From: Martinezella lusitana
Lineage (GTDB): Bacteria > Pseudomonadota > Alphaproteobacteria > Rhizobiales > Rhizobiaceae
DNA length: 64,000 bases
NCBI RefSeq assembly: GCF_900094565.1
Contig: NZ_FMAF01000004.1
Span: 248,001 to 312,000, forward strand
Reading direction: 5' to 3'
Shown: positions 45,954-54,996 of the stretch, piece by piece
How the letters are laid out: the number at the start of each line of letters is the position of its first letter
Numbering within the stretch: the first letter of the stretch is position 1
The notes under the pieces: model-generated
The model's database searches: none
The model's input: only the letters and a program-made list of their open reading frames with translations
Told to the model about the DNA's origin: nothing
Position numbers and translations under genes: made by a program

Positions 45954-46988
45954 TTACGAAAGCCTGCGGCTCATCATCGAGTAATCGATGCAGGCCGAAG
46001 GCGCCGCATTTTGCAGAAATAGCGGCAGAGCGAGGGAATGGACCGGGATTGTCAGCGCATCGAGCGTCGCCGTCTGCTCGGGTGAGAGCTGAACATCAAG
46101 CGCGCCGACGTCATCATCGAGCTGTTCCAAGGTATGCACACCGATAATGGTTGACGATACACCGGGCCGCGCCAATGCCCAGGCGAGGGCCACCCGGGCA
46201 GTGGTTGTGTCGAGCTCGGCCGCAATGCGGAGCAGAGCGTCGACGATTTCAAGACGCTGCGCATCGGGTTGCCGTGCCAATGGCGATGCGCGATCGGACA
46301 TGAGGTTTCCGATGTTCTTGCGAGTGTATTTTCCGCTAATGAGCCCGCCATTCAGCGGCGAATGCGAGACGACGCCGAGCCCCATTCCACGTGCCATGGG
46401 AATGAGCTCGCTCTCAAACAGCCTGGCGGCCAGCGAATATTCGATCTGCAGACCGACGAATGGCGCCCAGCCATGAAATTGCGCGATCAGCTGCGCGTGC
46501 GCGACTTTCCAGGCCGGCGTATCGGAAATGCCGAAATAGCGCAATTTCCCCGATTGAATGAGGTCATTCAATCCTGCCAACACCTCGTCGAGGGGCGCCT
46601 GCATGTCCCAATTGTCAAGCCAATAAAGATCGAGATAGTCCGTGCGCAACCGCCGCAAGGTTTGTTCGCATGCCTCTATGATGGCTTCGCGACCCAGCCC
46701 CACGCCCTGCTGATCGACGCCGAACTTGGCAGCCATGACGAGCCGGTCGCGTTTGATCGAGTTCCTTGCGAGGTAATTGCCGACAACCGTCTGGGCATCC
46801 GGTTTTGCGTCACCCCTGCCCGTATCGAGATAGTTGCCGCCGAGATCGAGATAGTGATCGAGGATCGCCGCGGGCTTCTTGACGCGCGACTGCCAAGCGA
46901 AGCCTTCGCCGAAAGTCATGGTTCCCAACGCAAGCGGACTGACACGCAAGCTCGAACGGCCGAACGCGGCATAGTCATCAAGATGCAT
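45954..46988 (-). CDS. Aldo/keto reductase-like protein with altered catalytic residues
   Basis: A 344-residue AKR-fold protein. The Asp of the tetrad is present (NYLDTGRGDAKPD) and so is the Lys (VMAAKFG). The catalytic Tyr position (D-T-x-x-x-Y) is Asp, and the His position in DLYWLDNWD (normally DLYxxH) is also Asp. Spacing is unchanged, so these are substitutions, not misalignment. Oxidoreductase activity is doubtful or changed. NADPH-site segments (GISDTPAWK, GVVSHSPLNGGLISGKY) look normal. ATG 46988 follows GGGGGAC. Divergent from an alcohol dehydrogenase gene. Confidence 0.85.
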   Translation of the reverse strand: MHLDDYAAFGRSSLRVSPLALGTMTFGEGFAWQSRVKKPAAILDHYLDLGGNYLDTGRGDAKPDAQTVVGNYLARNSIKRDRLVMAAKFGVDQQGVGLGREAIIEACEQTLRRLRTDYLDLYWLDNWDMQAPLDEVLAGLNDLIQSGKLRYFGISDTPAWKVAHAQLIAQFHGWAPFVGLQIEYSLAARLFESELIPMARGMGLGVVSHSPLNGGLISGKYTRKNIGNLMSDRASPLARQPDAQRLEIVDALLRIAAELDTTTARVALAWALARPGVSSTIIGVHTLEQLDDDVGALDVQLSPEQTATLDALTIPVHSLALPLFLQNAAPSACIDYSMMSRRLS

Positions 46989-47342
46989 TCTTTGTCCCCC
47001 GACCCACCTGGAAGCCAATACTCAGCCTCCCTTACATATCTAATGTTACGGGAAAACAGGAATTAGACGGCAATTCACGATTTTACTATTCGGGATTCCG
47101 GATAATGGGCCGGACTCCTCCAACGAGTCGGATGGAAACGGAAGACCACGCCTCTTTCCGGGCGTCAAACTATGCCAAGGTGATGCCGAAACGCGCAAGT
47201 GTCTGCCATTCATGAACAGCGGACATGACGGCAATCGGAATTGCCCATCTTAACGCGGCGACTAGCCTCGGCTAGTCTTTCGTCCGATAATGGCAACTGC
47301 GCGCAGCGCTTATCGGTAGATGATAAACAAGGCGGACGAAAC
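46989..47342. other. Divergent intergenic region with a perfect palindrome
   Basis: This 354-bp region separates the AKR-like gene from the divergent alcohol dehydrogenase gene. It holds an 18-bp palindrome at 47260-47277, 65 bp before the dehydrogenase start. I see no open frame worth calling and no clear -35/-10 pair. Confidence 0.45.
47260..47277. promoter_or_regulatory. Perfect 18-bp palindrome, candidate operator
   Basis: GACTAGCC (47260-47267) and GGCTAGTC (47270-47277) are perfect complements separated by two bases. The two-base spacer makes a stable RNA hairpin unlikely, so a dimeric DNA-binding protein is the better reading. It lies upstream of the zinc alcohol dehydrogenase gene. 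Confidence 0.55.
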
Positions 47343-48401
47343 ATGAAGACCATTGGCTATGCTTGCACCTCAGCGGATGCTCCGCTCGAGTCTTACAGCT
47401 TCGAACGACGTGCGCCGCTCGCAAACGACGTGGTGATGGAAATCACCTATGCCGGGATCTGCCATTCGGATATCCATATGGCGCATAATGACTGGGGCTT
47501 CACGCTCTATCCGCTGGTTCCGGGTCATGAAATCGTTGGCCGTGTCATCGCGATCGGCAGCGACGTCACCAAGTTCAAGGTCGGCGATCACGGCGCGGTC
47601 GGCTGCATGGTCGACAGCTGCCAGCATTGCGACCAGTGCCGCCGCGGCGAGGAGCAGTTTTGCCGCGAAGGCAACACCGGCACCTACAGCGTCCCAGACC
47701 GTATCGACGGTTCGATCACCAAGGGTGGCTACTCCAAGCATATCGTGGTGCGCGAAGAATTCGTCTGCACCGTGCCCGAGGGCATGGACCTGTCCCGCAC
47801 CGCGCCGATCCTGTGCGCCGGCATCACCACCTATTCGCCGCTGCGCACCTGGAACGTCGGCCCGCATAGCCGCGTCGGCGTCATCGGCATGGGCGGTCTC
47901 GGCCACATGGCCGTCAAACTCGCCGCGGCGATGGGCGCAAGGGTAACAATGATCTCGCGCTCGCCCGACAAAGAAAAGGTCGCCCGCGAAATCGGCGCCG
48001 ACGACTTCCTGATCTCGACCAATGCCGGGGCAATGCAAGCCGCGGCCAACGTCTTCGACCTGATCATCGATACCGTCCCGGTCAAGCACGATCTCGATGC
48101 CTACATGCCTCTGCTCGACGTCGACGGGACGCTTGTTATCGTCGGCCAGGTCGGCCCCTGGGGCGAGGTAAACGGCCTGCCTTTCCTGATGGGCCGACGT
48201 CGCGTCGCGGGCTCGCCGATCGGCGGCATGCGCGAAACGCAGGAAGTGATCGATTTCTGCGCGCGCAAGGGCATTCTTCCGGAGTGCCGGATCATCCGTC
48301 CGGAGCAGGTCAACGAAGCCTTCGCGACCCTGCAGCGGGCCGATATTCCCTTCCGCTTCGTGATCGACATGGCGTCTCTGTCGGTTCCGGAAGCAGCCTG
48401 A
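47343..48401 (+). CDS. Zinc-dependent alcohol dehydrogenase (YahK/CAD-like)
   Basis: A 352-residue medium-chain dehydrogenase. Catalytic zinc ligands lie in GICHSDIHMAHNDWG and PGHEIVG. The structural-zinc lobe has the four Cys of CMVDSCQHCDQCRRGEEQFC. The NADP-binding motif is GMGGLGHMAVKLA. Members such as YahK and AdhC reduce a range of aldehydes with NADPH. ATG 47343 follows AAGGCGG; the longer frame to 47241 has no ribosome site. It probably detoxifies aldehydes. Confidence 0.92.
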   Translation: MKTIGYACTSADAPLESYSFERRAPLANDVVMEITYAGICHSDIHMAHNDWGFTLYPLVPGHEIVGRVIAIGSDVTKFKVGDHGAVGCMVDSCQHCDQCRRGEEQFCREGNTGTYSVPDRIDGSITKGGYSKHIVVREEFVCTVPEGMDLSRTAPILCAGITTYSPLRTWNVGPHSRVGVIGMGGLGHMAVKLAAAMGARVTMISRSPDKEKVAREIGADDFLISTNAGAMQAAANVFDLIIDTVPVKHDLDAYMPLLDVDGTLVIVGQVGPWGEVNGLPFLMGRRRVAGSPIGGMRETQEVIDFCARKGILPECRIIRPEQVNEAFATLQRADIPFRFVIDMASLSVPEAA

Positions 48402-48444
48402 CAGGCCGCCTCGGCGCAGCGAACTTGGACTCTCATCCTTAAAT

Positions 48445-48468
48445 CCCGGCCGCGTCATGGCGGCCGGG
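48445..48468 (+). terminator. Hairpin terminator after the alcohol dehydrogenase gene
   Basis: CCCGGCCGC (48445-48453) pairs perfectly with GCGGCCGGG (48460-48468) around a 6-base loop, with AAA before and TTT after. It lies between convergent genes and may serve both directions. Confidence 0.7.
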
Positions 48469-48494
48469 TTTGGTCATATTCGTTGATGACGGGA

Positions 48495-49388
48495 TCAGCC
48501 TCGGTAACGCAACGCGTCGACCAACAGGGAGAACGCCGCCGAAGGCTGCCGGCGGCTCGGATAGTAGAGATGATAGCCGGAAAACGGCGTGCACCAATCG
48601 TCCAGGACGCGCACGAGCCGCCCAGCCGCCACATCCGCGGCGACATGATCTTCCATCACAAAGCCCAGCCCCAATCCCGCTCTCACGGCACGCACGATCA
48701 TGCCGACATTGTTGAAGACGAGCTGACCGTCGACGCGGACGCGAACCTCGCGCCCGTCCTTTTCCAGCTCCCAGGCATAGAGGCCGCCGGCAGTGAGCAA
48801 ACGCAGATTGATGCAGTTGTGATCAGCCAGATCGCTTGGCGTCTCCGGCGCAGGATGCCTGGCGAGATAGGCCGGGGAGCCGACGACGACCATGCGGATG
48901 TCGGGACTGATCTTGACCGCGATCATGTCCTTGGCGAGAGCTTCCCCAAGCCGGACCCCGGCGTCGAACCGATCGGCGACGATATCCCGCAGACCGGAAT
49001 CGATGCTAAGCTCGACGCGGATATCGGGATATTGCGACAAAAGCCTTTCAAGCGCCGGCCATAGAACAGTCGTGGCGGCATGCTCCGCCGTGGTGATGCG
49101 GATGGTACCGGCGGGTTTTTCGCGCAGTTCGCGTAGAGAGGCGAGTTCGGCGCCGATGCTTTCCAGCGCGGGCCGAAGCGTGGCAAGCAGCCGCTCACCG
49201 GCTTCGGTCAGGGCCACGTTTCGGGTCGTGCGCGTCAACAGGCGCACGCCCAGCCGCGCCTCCAAACGCCGCACCGTATGGCTGAGGGAGGATTGCGACG
49301 TGCCGAGCCTGGCGGCGGCACGCGTAAAGCTCTTCTCTTCGGCCACGACAGCAAAGGCGTTCAGGTCGACCAGCTCCTCTCGCTGCAT
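48495..49388 (-). CDS. LysR-family regulator
   Basis: 297 residues. The winged helix (FAVVAEEKSFTRAAARLGTS, then QSSLSHTVRRLEARLGVRLL) is followed by the LysR effector fold. It resembles the subgroup that controls small oxidoreductase genes. It is divergent from the cupin/RibD-like pair across 121 bp, where an AT-rich tract could hold its T-N11-A site. It probably regulates that pair. Confidence 0.88.
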   Translation of the reverse strand: MQREELVDLNAFAVVAEEKSFTRAAARLGTSQSSLSHTVRRLEARLGVRLLTRTTRNVALTEAGERLLATLRPALESIGAELASLRELREKPAGTIRITTAEHAATTVLWPALERLLSQYPDIRVELSIDSGLRDIVADRFDAGVRLGEALAKDMIAVKISPDIRMVVVGSPAYLARHPAPETPSDLADHNCINLRLLTAGGLYAWELEKDGREVRVRVDGQLVFNNVGMIVRAVRAGLGLGFVMEDHVAADVAAGRLVRVLDDWCTPFSGYHLYYPSRRQPSAAFSLLVDALRYRG

Positions 49389-49509
49389 TTATGAACTCCT
49401 GATATAATTTTATGCCATTGATATCGTATGGTTCCTGCAATGCGACAAGTCTAAAGTCCCTTGAATAACGGCGATCACGCCGTAGTTTTTTATCGAGGAG
49501 TTCGAAGCC

Positions 49510-49911
49510 ATGGACATCAAACGCAGCGGTTCCCAACCATCGGCCAAGGGACCGGAAGAGTATTTCACCGGCACGGTTCGCCTCGACGCGCCGTTCAGCG
49601 GCCGCGGCAATCTCAGTGGCGCAACCGTGACTTTCGAGCCGGGCGCCCGCACGGCATGGCACACGCATCCTTTCGGCCAGACCCTGCTCGTCGTCTCCGG
49701 TCTCGGACGTGTCCAGCGCGAAGGCGGTCCGGTCGAGGAAATCCGCCCCGGCGACATCGTCTGGTTCCCGCCCGGTGAAAAGCATTGGCACGGCGCGGCG
49801 CCCGATTGCGCCATGAGCCACATCGCGATCGCCGAGAAGGAAAACGGCTCGCCGGTAACCTGGATGGAGAAGGTGAGCGACAAGGACTATCTTGGGAAGC
49901 CGCAATCATGA
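49510..49911 (+). CDS. Cupin-domain protein
   Basis: 133 residues forming one cupin barrel. Motif 1 is [20 protein letters not shown] and motif 2 is [17 protein letters not shown], with the usual metal-binding His and Glu-type positions. This small group is often annotated as carboxymuconolactone-associated or quercetinase-like cupins, but substrate is unknown. Its stop overlaps the start of the RibD-like gene by 4 bp, so the two are translationally coupled. Divergent LysR gene upstream. Confidence 0.85.
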   Translation: MDIKRSGSQPSAKGPEEYFTGTVRLDAPFSGRGNLSGATVTFEPGARTAWHTHPFGQTLLVVSGLGRVQREGGPVEEIRPGDIVWFPPGEKHWHGAAPDCAMSHIAIAEKENGSPVTWMEKVSDKDYLGKPQS

Positions 49912-50612
49912 AACCCCATGTCATCTGCCATATGATCTCGTCGCTTGACGGCGGGCTGCACCCCAGCCGCTGGACCGAGAGCCCAGACGGCAGCCGTGTG
50001 GATTGGACGGCACTGTACCAGTCGTGCCACGAAAAACTGGAAGGCGACGCCTGGATGGTCGGCCGCGTGACGATGGCGGAAATGAGCAAAGGCAATCCGC
50101 ATCCGCCGCACGAGCACGAGCACGACAAGGTCGACCGATCCCGCCATTTCGCCAATCGGGAGGCTGCCAATTATGCGATTGCAGTCGACACATCAGGCAA
50201 ATTGCATTTCACCAAAAATGAAATCGACGGCGATCACGTCGTCGTCCTTCTTGGTGGCGACGTGCCGGACAGCCATCTTGCCGAACTGGCGGGAGACGGC
50301 ATTTCCTACATCGTCTCCACACAGCCGCAGCTCGATCTTCCCGCCATGCTCGACACTCTCAATCGCGAGCTTGGCATCAAGCGCCTTCTGCTGGAGGGCG
50401 GCGCCGGCATCAACGGTTCCTTCCTCGCGGAAGGTCTGGTCGACGAAATCAGCCTGCTCATTACACCCGCTCTCGACGGACGCGCCGCGAGCCAGAGTTT
50501 CGTCGAATTCGGTGAAGAAGGCCTGGCGGGCAAGGTGGCACTTTCGCTCAAGAGCTGCGAAACGCTTGACCACGGCGTGATCTATCTGCGCTACACCGTC
50601 GCGCCGCGCTGA
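49908..50612 (+). CDS. RibD C-terminal/dihydrofolate-reductase-fold protein
   Basis: A 234-residue protein of the RibD_C (DHFR-fold) family. The start [19 protein letters not shown], central [14 protein letters not shown] and C-terminal [20 protein letters not shown] with [13 protein letters not shown] are family hallmarks of pyrimidine/pteridine-type NADPH reductases. It is not a riboflavin enzyme by context, since no rib genes are near. ATG 49908 overlaps the cupin stop. Probably an NADPH-dependent reductase of unknown substrate. Confidence 0.86.
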   Translation: MKPHVICHMISSLDGGLHPSRWTESPDGSRVDWTALYQSCHEKLEGDAWMVGRVTMAEMSKGNPHPPHEHEHDKVDRSRHFANREAANYAIAVDTSGKLHFTKNEIDGDHVVVLLGGDVPDSHLAELAGDGISYIVSTQPQLDLPAMLDTLNRELGIKRLLLEGGAGINGSFLAEGLVDEISLLITPALDGRAASQSFVEFGEEGLAGKVALSLKSCETLDHGVIYLRYTVAPR

Positions 50613-50699
50613 GGCTGGTCAAGGAGCACTTTGCCCAAGGCTATGCAGCCAGGTTTGGAAGGAGGCCGCCGGCGGTGGCCTCGGAAATCAACCTCAAGC

Positions 50700-50816
50700 T
50701 CAGCGGCCGGTCGTCTTCATCAGCTGTTCGGGATAGCGTTTGCCTTCAATGGCGATCTCTGCGGCAGCCCGCTGGATTTCGGCCAGGTCATCGGCACTCA
50801 GCTCGCGAGGCAGCAT
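50700..50816 (-). pseudogene. C-terminal remnant of an aldo/keto reductase
   Basis: The minus strand encodes 38 codons, MLPRELSADDLAEIQRAAAE then IAIEGKRYPEQLMKTTGR and a stop. This matches the usual end of aldo/keto reductases (LSxDDLxEI...A...G.RYPE.L...GR). An in-frame TAG lies directly before the ATG, so no catalytic barrel remains. I infer a truncated gene rather than a functional small protein. It lies in the 327-bp gap before the amidase gene; the rest of that gap shows nothing. Confidence 0.65.
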
Positions 50817-50939
50817 CTAACGATTAGACGGCATAATCGGCATAAAGTTATATTCATGATTCATGAGTGGGGAACGCCGAGCGCAAAATGCGTGCGCCCC
50901 CTGCTGCAAATGCTGGTCGCCATGAAGCGTAAGCTCGCC

Positions 50940-52310
50940 TCAGACGAGCTTTGCGACGATATCCTCCAGGGCCAGCGCCGCCCCCAGCAGCCGCTCGTCC
51001 TGTTCCTTCGGAGCGGACAGCAAGAATCCCACGGGCATGCCGGCGCTGCCGGTGCCGCAAGGCAGCGATACGCCGCACCAATCGAGGAAGTTGCCGATCA
51101 AGGTATTGCGCAATGTCTTGAAGTTGACCTTGACGAACAGTTCGTCATCCTCCTCAAGCGGCGCAAGCGCGGGCGCGACATGGGCGACAGTCGGATAGGC
51201 GATGAACTCATTCGGCCCGATCATGCCGGCCACGTCCTTGATCAGCTGCTCGCGCACCTGCAGTATTTCCAGATAGCCGACCAGCGTGATCTTCTCGCCT
51301 AGGCGCGTGCGCGCCACGACACGCCGATCCATGGCTTCAGCCTCAGGCCCGGCCAACCGGCGATGATGCAGGGCGAAAGCCTCGGCGGTCACCAACGGGC
51401 CATGCTCGGCCATCACCTGAAAGAGGCTGTCGAAAGCGGGGAAAGCGGCGCGCCGGACCTTGACGCCGGCAGCGCTCAGCCGGACAAGCGTCGCCTCGAA
51501 CGCCTCCGCCACGCCGTCCTCGGCATCGTCCATGACGACAGTGGTCGGCACGACGACTGAAAGTCCGGCAGGATTCGCGCGGATGATGTCGGGTGCCGCA
51601 CGGCCACGCATCGCCGCATCGACCCAGACGGCGTCCTGAACGCTGCGGCACAGGGGGCCGAGCGAGTCGAGGCTGGTTGCCAGGGGAAAGACCCCGGCCA
51701 TGCTGTAGCGGCCGCGACTTGCCTTATAGCCGACAAGGCCATTGAAGGCCGAGGGAATGCGCACCGAACCACCGGTATCCGTGCCGATCGACACCGGCAC
51801 CAGCCCGGAAGCGACGGCGACAGCGGAACCGGAGGAAGACCCGCCCGGTATCCGGCCGACATCCGTGGCCCGTGGATTAAGCGGCGTGCCATAATGTGGA
51901 TTGAGGCCGAGGCCGGAAAAGGCAAACTCGCTCATATTGACCCGGCCTATCGCGACCATGCCGGCTGCTTTCAGCGCCTTTACGACATCCGCATCCTCTT
52001 GCGCCGGCGCGGCATCCGCGAGCACGATCGATCCTGCCGTCGTGGGCAGGCCCCGAATAGCAAAAAGATCCTTCCAGGCCACCGGAATACCATCCAGCAA
52101 CCCGCGTGAGCGCCCTTCCCGCAATCTCCTTGACGATGCAGTGGCTTCCTCGCGCGCACGCTCCTCGAGCAGGCGCGTAAAAATCGCCTGATCCTTGTGC
52201 GTACGGATCGCGTCCAGGCTCTCTTCGACCAGCGTGACAGGATCGAGACTGCCGGACTGGATCAGGACCGACAATTGCGCGATCGACTTGCCGAGATGTG
52301 TCTGTGTCAT
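50940..52310 (-). CDS. Amidase (amidase signature family)
   Basis: A 456-residue Ser-cisSer-Lys hydrolase. The Lys is in GIPVAWKDLF, the Gly/Ser-rich signature in GGSSSGSAVAVASG, and the nucleophile Ser in GTDTGGSVRIPSAFNGLVG. All three catalytic residues are present. Members hydrolyse aliphatic, aromatic or carboxylated amides, and substrate cannot be read here. It is the last gene of the long minus-strand operon, overlapping the signal-less binding protein gene by 4 bp (ATGA). Confidence 0.92.
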   Translation of the reverse strand: MTQTHLGKSIAQLSVLIQSGSLDPVTLVEESLDAIRTHKDQAIFTRLLEERAREEATASSRRLREGRSRGLLDGIPVAWKDLFAIRGLPTTAGSIVLADAAPAQEDADVVKALKAAGMVAIGRVNMSEFAFSGLGLNPHYGTPLNPRATDVGRIPGGSSSGSAVAVASGLVPVSIGTDTGGSVRIPSAFNGLVGYKASRGRYSMAGVFPLATSLDSLGPLCRSVQDAVWVDAAMRGRAAPDIIRANPAGLSVVVPTTVVMDDAEDGVAEAFEATLVRLSAAGVKVRRAAFPAFDSLFQVMAEHGPLVTAEAFALHHRRLAGPEAEAMDRRVVARTRLGEKITLVGYLEILQVREQLIKDVAGMIGPNEFIAYPTVAHVAPALAPLEEDDELFVKVNFKTLRNTLIGNFLDWCGVSLPCGTGSAGMPVGFLLSAPKEQDERLLGAALALEDIVAKLV

Positions 52311-53545
52311 GACGCCTGCTCTCCTCTGCCGCCGACAAGCTGCATCCAGCGACGAACAAGATAGTTGTGCTCATCCATTGTCGTATTCCAAACCGCAATG
52401 CAATTGGCGCGCTGCCAATAGGACCCGCCGCTGCGCACCGAGCCCGCCTTTATCCTGATCTGCCCATCCGGTCCCGGCAGGTCTTCGGTCGCGGCGACCC
52501 CGTCATACCAGTATCCCCATTCCGCCGGCGTCATGAACTGACGCGAACGTTGCGGCGTTGAGATGTAATAGCCCTGCCGTGCGACGACGGCGCCCGGCCA
52601 GCCAGATATCCACCAGTTCAGATAGTCGTAGGCGACATCGAGAAGGCGACCGCTGAGATGTTTCGACAGGCATAAGCCACCATGCCAGGCGCGATAGCCC
52701 TCGGCGGGCACAGCCTGCTCGACCGGCACGCCCCTGGAATTCAGGATGCCGATACCCGGCGACCACATGCTTTGAACGCTGGTCTCGCCGGCGATCATCA
52801 GCCGGGCGGCGTCTTCGGCCGTCTTCCAGAAGTCACGGAAGAAACCGGCTTTCTTGCGCTCTTCCAGCAAGTCGATCAGCTGATCGATCTCCTGCACCGA
52901 CATATTGCCGATATCGTCGAAAGACATCAGGCCGGCGGCTTGTGCGGCGAGCGCCGCATCGAAAATGCCGATGGCGGGCTCGTCCACCAAGGCCACGCGC
53001 CCGGCCCATCTCTCGTCAAAGAGTGCGCTCCAGGAATGCATGCCGACGTCATCGTGCGCCTGATCGGTTCGATAGGCGAAGCTGTCAAAATTATGGGTGG
53101 TCGGAAGCATGGAGATGAAGCGCGAAGGCGTGTCGCCCAAGGCGAGATTCGGCTGAACGAAGAGCTTGCGGGCGGGCACATCGCCGAGCCCCAGCCGCGG
53201 GTTGGGTCCGATATGGCCGGTCTTCGTCAGATCGTTGATCTCGTCCCACAAGACGATGCGCTGCGTGTCGATCGGCTGGATGGCGCGCCAATGCCAGACG
53301 ATATCGAGGTTATGAAAGCACTGATCGTAGATGTCGTAGGTTTCCGGCTCGCGCGCCGCCTTGTACTGCGTCGTCAGGAAGTCGTTATTGTCGAAGGTCA
53401 CGTCGATGCCGAGATCGGTCTGCGCGCGAAGCCGCAGTTCCTCCAGCAGCGAGATCGCGGTGCCGAGAACGCGCAGACGCGGCCGCCCTGCCAGATGCAG
53501 GGCTGGAGCAGACACGGTCTTTGCCATGGGTTGATGCTTGTTCAT
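52307..53545 (-). CDS. Extracellular-type substrate-binding protein paralogue lacking a signal peptide
   Basis: A 412-residue protein of the PotD/SBP_bac_8 fold, clearly related to the Tat-exported protein at 57102-58334: both end with a YW...(D/E)...W segment, and both share the EGYRxW and SxxGYY motifs. Here the N-terminus (MNKHQPMAKTVSAPALHLAG) has neither Sec nor Tat features, so the protein should stay in the cytoplasm. ATG 53545 is 16 bp after the CobW stop. It could be an enzyme-like ligand carrier or hand substrate to the amidase coupled to it. Role unknown. Confidence 0.8.
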   Translation of the reverse strand: MNKHQPMAKTVSAPALHLAGRPRLRVLGTAISLLEELRLRAQTDLGIDVTFDNNDFLTTQYKAAREPETYDIYDQCFHNLDIVWHWRAIQPIDTQRIVLWDEINDLTKTGHIGPNPRLGLGDVPARKLFVQPNLALGDTPSRFISMLPTTHNFDSFAYRTDQAHDDVGMHSWSALFDERWAGRVALVDEPAIGIFDAALAAQAAGLMSFDDIGNMSVQEIDQLIDLLEERKKAGFFRDFWKTAEDAARLMIAGETSVQSMWSPGIGILNSRGVPVEQAVPAEGYRAWHGGLCLSKHLSGRLLDVAYDYLNWWISGWPGAVVARQGYYISTPQRSRQFMTPAEWGYWYDGVAATEDLPGPDGQIRIKAGSVRSGGSYWQRANCIAVWNTTMDEHNYLVRRWMQLVGGRGEQAS

Positions 53546-53561
53546 GAAGGGATCGATTATC

Positions 53562-54626
53562 CTATTGCGCCGCCATTGCCAAAGAAGATGCGGCAGATGG
53601 CGTCTGCGGCACGCGTGCCAATGTGAAAGCCTCGAAGGAGCGCTTGACCACGGCGCCATCGATCCCATCCAGAATGAAGACCAGACGTGACGTACGGTCG
53701 CCGGAGGGCCATGTGTCCATGTGAACCGGCGCGTGGACCAGATGCTGAACCCCATGCACCGCGACGGGACGCTCTTCGCCCTTGAGGTTGAGGATGCCCT
53801 TCACGCGCAGCACGCGCTCCCCGTGCCGGTTGAGCAGCATGGTCAGCCAAAGGCCGAAAGCGGTCCAATCGACGGGCCGGTCGACCCTGAGCGAGACGGA
53901 GGAAATCGCCGCCTGATGGGGCACGCCCTCTGCCGAAACGAGCTGCAACGGCTCCTCGCAATAAAAGCCGCTTTGCGACAGGCAGCTATCTGGCGAGACG
54001 CTGCCGCGCATGTCCGCAAGCGAGGACAGATCGAGATCGGGATCGGCTGCCATCAGGAGCGGGGCATCGGGATTGAGGATGCGAAGGCGCTCTTCAAGTG
54101 CCTGTCGGTCGCAATCCGCCGCGAGATCGGTCTTGGTCATCACAAGTCGGTCGGCGATCGCCGCCTGCCTGTTGGATTCGATATAAGTGTCCAGCTGGCG
54201 CAGCCCGTTGACGGCATCGACAGTCGTGATCACGTTGCCGGCGCGGAAATGATGCCTGAGCACCGGATCGGCCTTGATTGTGGAGAGCACCGGAAAGGGG
54301 TCGGCAAGGCCGGTGCTTTCGATGATGACGCGGCGGAACGGCGGCAACAGCCCGCGCTCGCGTTTGGAATAGAGGTCCTTGAGTGCCGTGGCGAGCTCGC
54401 CGCGGACGGTGCAGCAAACACAGCCGGAGCGCAGCAGCACCATGTCGCCATCGACGCGTTCGACAAGATCGTGGTCCAGCCCGATCTCGCCGAATTCGTT
54501 GATCAGCACGGCCGTATCGGCAAATGCCGCATCCGCCAGGATGCGCTTCAACAGCGTCGTCTTGCCGGAGCCGAGGAAGCCGGTGAGAAGATTGACCGGC
54601 AGGAAGCCATCGGGCTCAATCATCAT
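53562..54626 (-). CDS. CobW/G3E-family GTPase, putative metallochaperone
   Basis: 354 residues. Walker A GFLGSGKTTLLKR, the metal-binding CxCC in SGCVCCTVRGEL, NEFGEIGLDHDLV, and the guanine motif TKTD (in place of NKxD). A CobW_C domain follows. G3E GTPases load zinc, cobalt or nickel into client enzymes. In this operon the likely client is the metal-dependent deacetylase two genes upstream. It overlaps the small CxxC protein gene by 11 bp, indicating coupled synthesis. Confidence 0.9.
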   Translation of the reverse strand: MMIEPDGFLPVNLLTGFLGSGKTTLLKRILADAAFADTAVLINEFGEIGLDHDLVERVDGDMVLLRSGCVCCTVRGELATALKDLYSKRERGLLPPFRRVIIESTGLADPFPVLSTIKADPVLRHHFRAGNVITTVDAVNGLRQLDTYIESNRQAAIADRLVMTKTDLAADCDRQALEERLRILNPDAPLLMAADPDLDLSSLADMRGSVSPDSCLSQSGFYCEEPLQLVSAEGVPHQAAISSVSLRVDRPVDWTAFGLWLTMLLNRHGERVLRVKGILNLKGEERPVAVHGVQHLVHAPVHMDTWPSGDRTSRLVFILDGIDGAVVKRSFEAFTLARVPQTPSAASSLAMAAQ

Positions 54627-54948
54627 GCCGCGCCTCCATCCGTGTCATGAATACGATATCAAGGGGATCACACGGTCGGCCGACGAGCCTTTCGGCCGCC
54701 GGCCAGAGATGCCCGAGGTCTTCGATGATCTCGCTCGAGCCCGTTCTCGTGGATAGGACGAAGGACGCGCCCTGCCAATCGGAGAGAACGAGGCCGAAGC
54801 CGGAGAGCATTTCGTTGGCCGCACGGACGCGCTCGGCGCGTTCACGCCGCCGCTCCGGGCTGGCGTGATTGCGCGTAAAGACGCCCGGCCGGGCCGCAGC
54901 ATCGGTCCAATGCTCATTGCCACCGAGAACACCGCACAGTGAGCACAT
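54616..54948 (-). CDS. Small CxxC protein of unknown function
   Basis: 110 residues beginning MCSLCGVLGGNEHWTDAAAR. The N-terminal CSLCG (CxxC), with a His soon after, suggests metal binding. A basic Arg/Glu-rich segment (SPERRRERAERVRAANEML) and a compact C-terminal domain follow. I recognise no named family. It overlaps the CobW gene by 11 bp, and the deacetylase gene is 48 bp upstream, so it may be a metal carrier or an accessory subunit for these. Strong operon context supports it as a real gene. Confidence 0.75.
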   Translation of the reverse strand: MCSLCGVLGGNEHWTDAAARPGVFTRNHASPERRRERAERVRAANEMLSGFGLVLSDWQGASFVLSTRTGSSEIIEDLGHLWPAAERLVGRPCDPLDIVFMTRMEARHDD

Positions 54949-54996
54949 GATGATCGTTCCTTCCGAAAACGGCTTCGCCCTGTCGAGACTAGCCGG

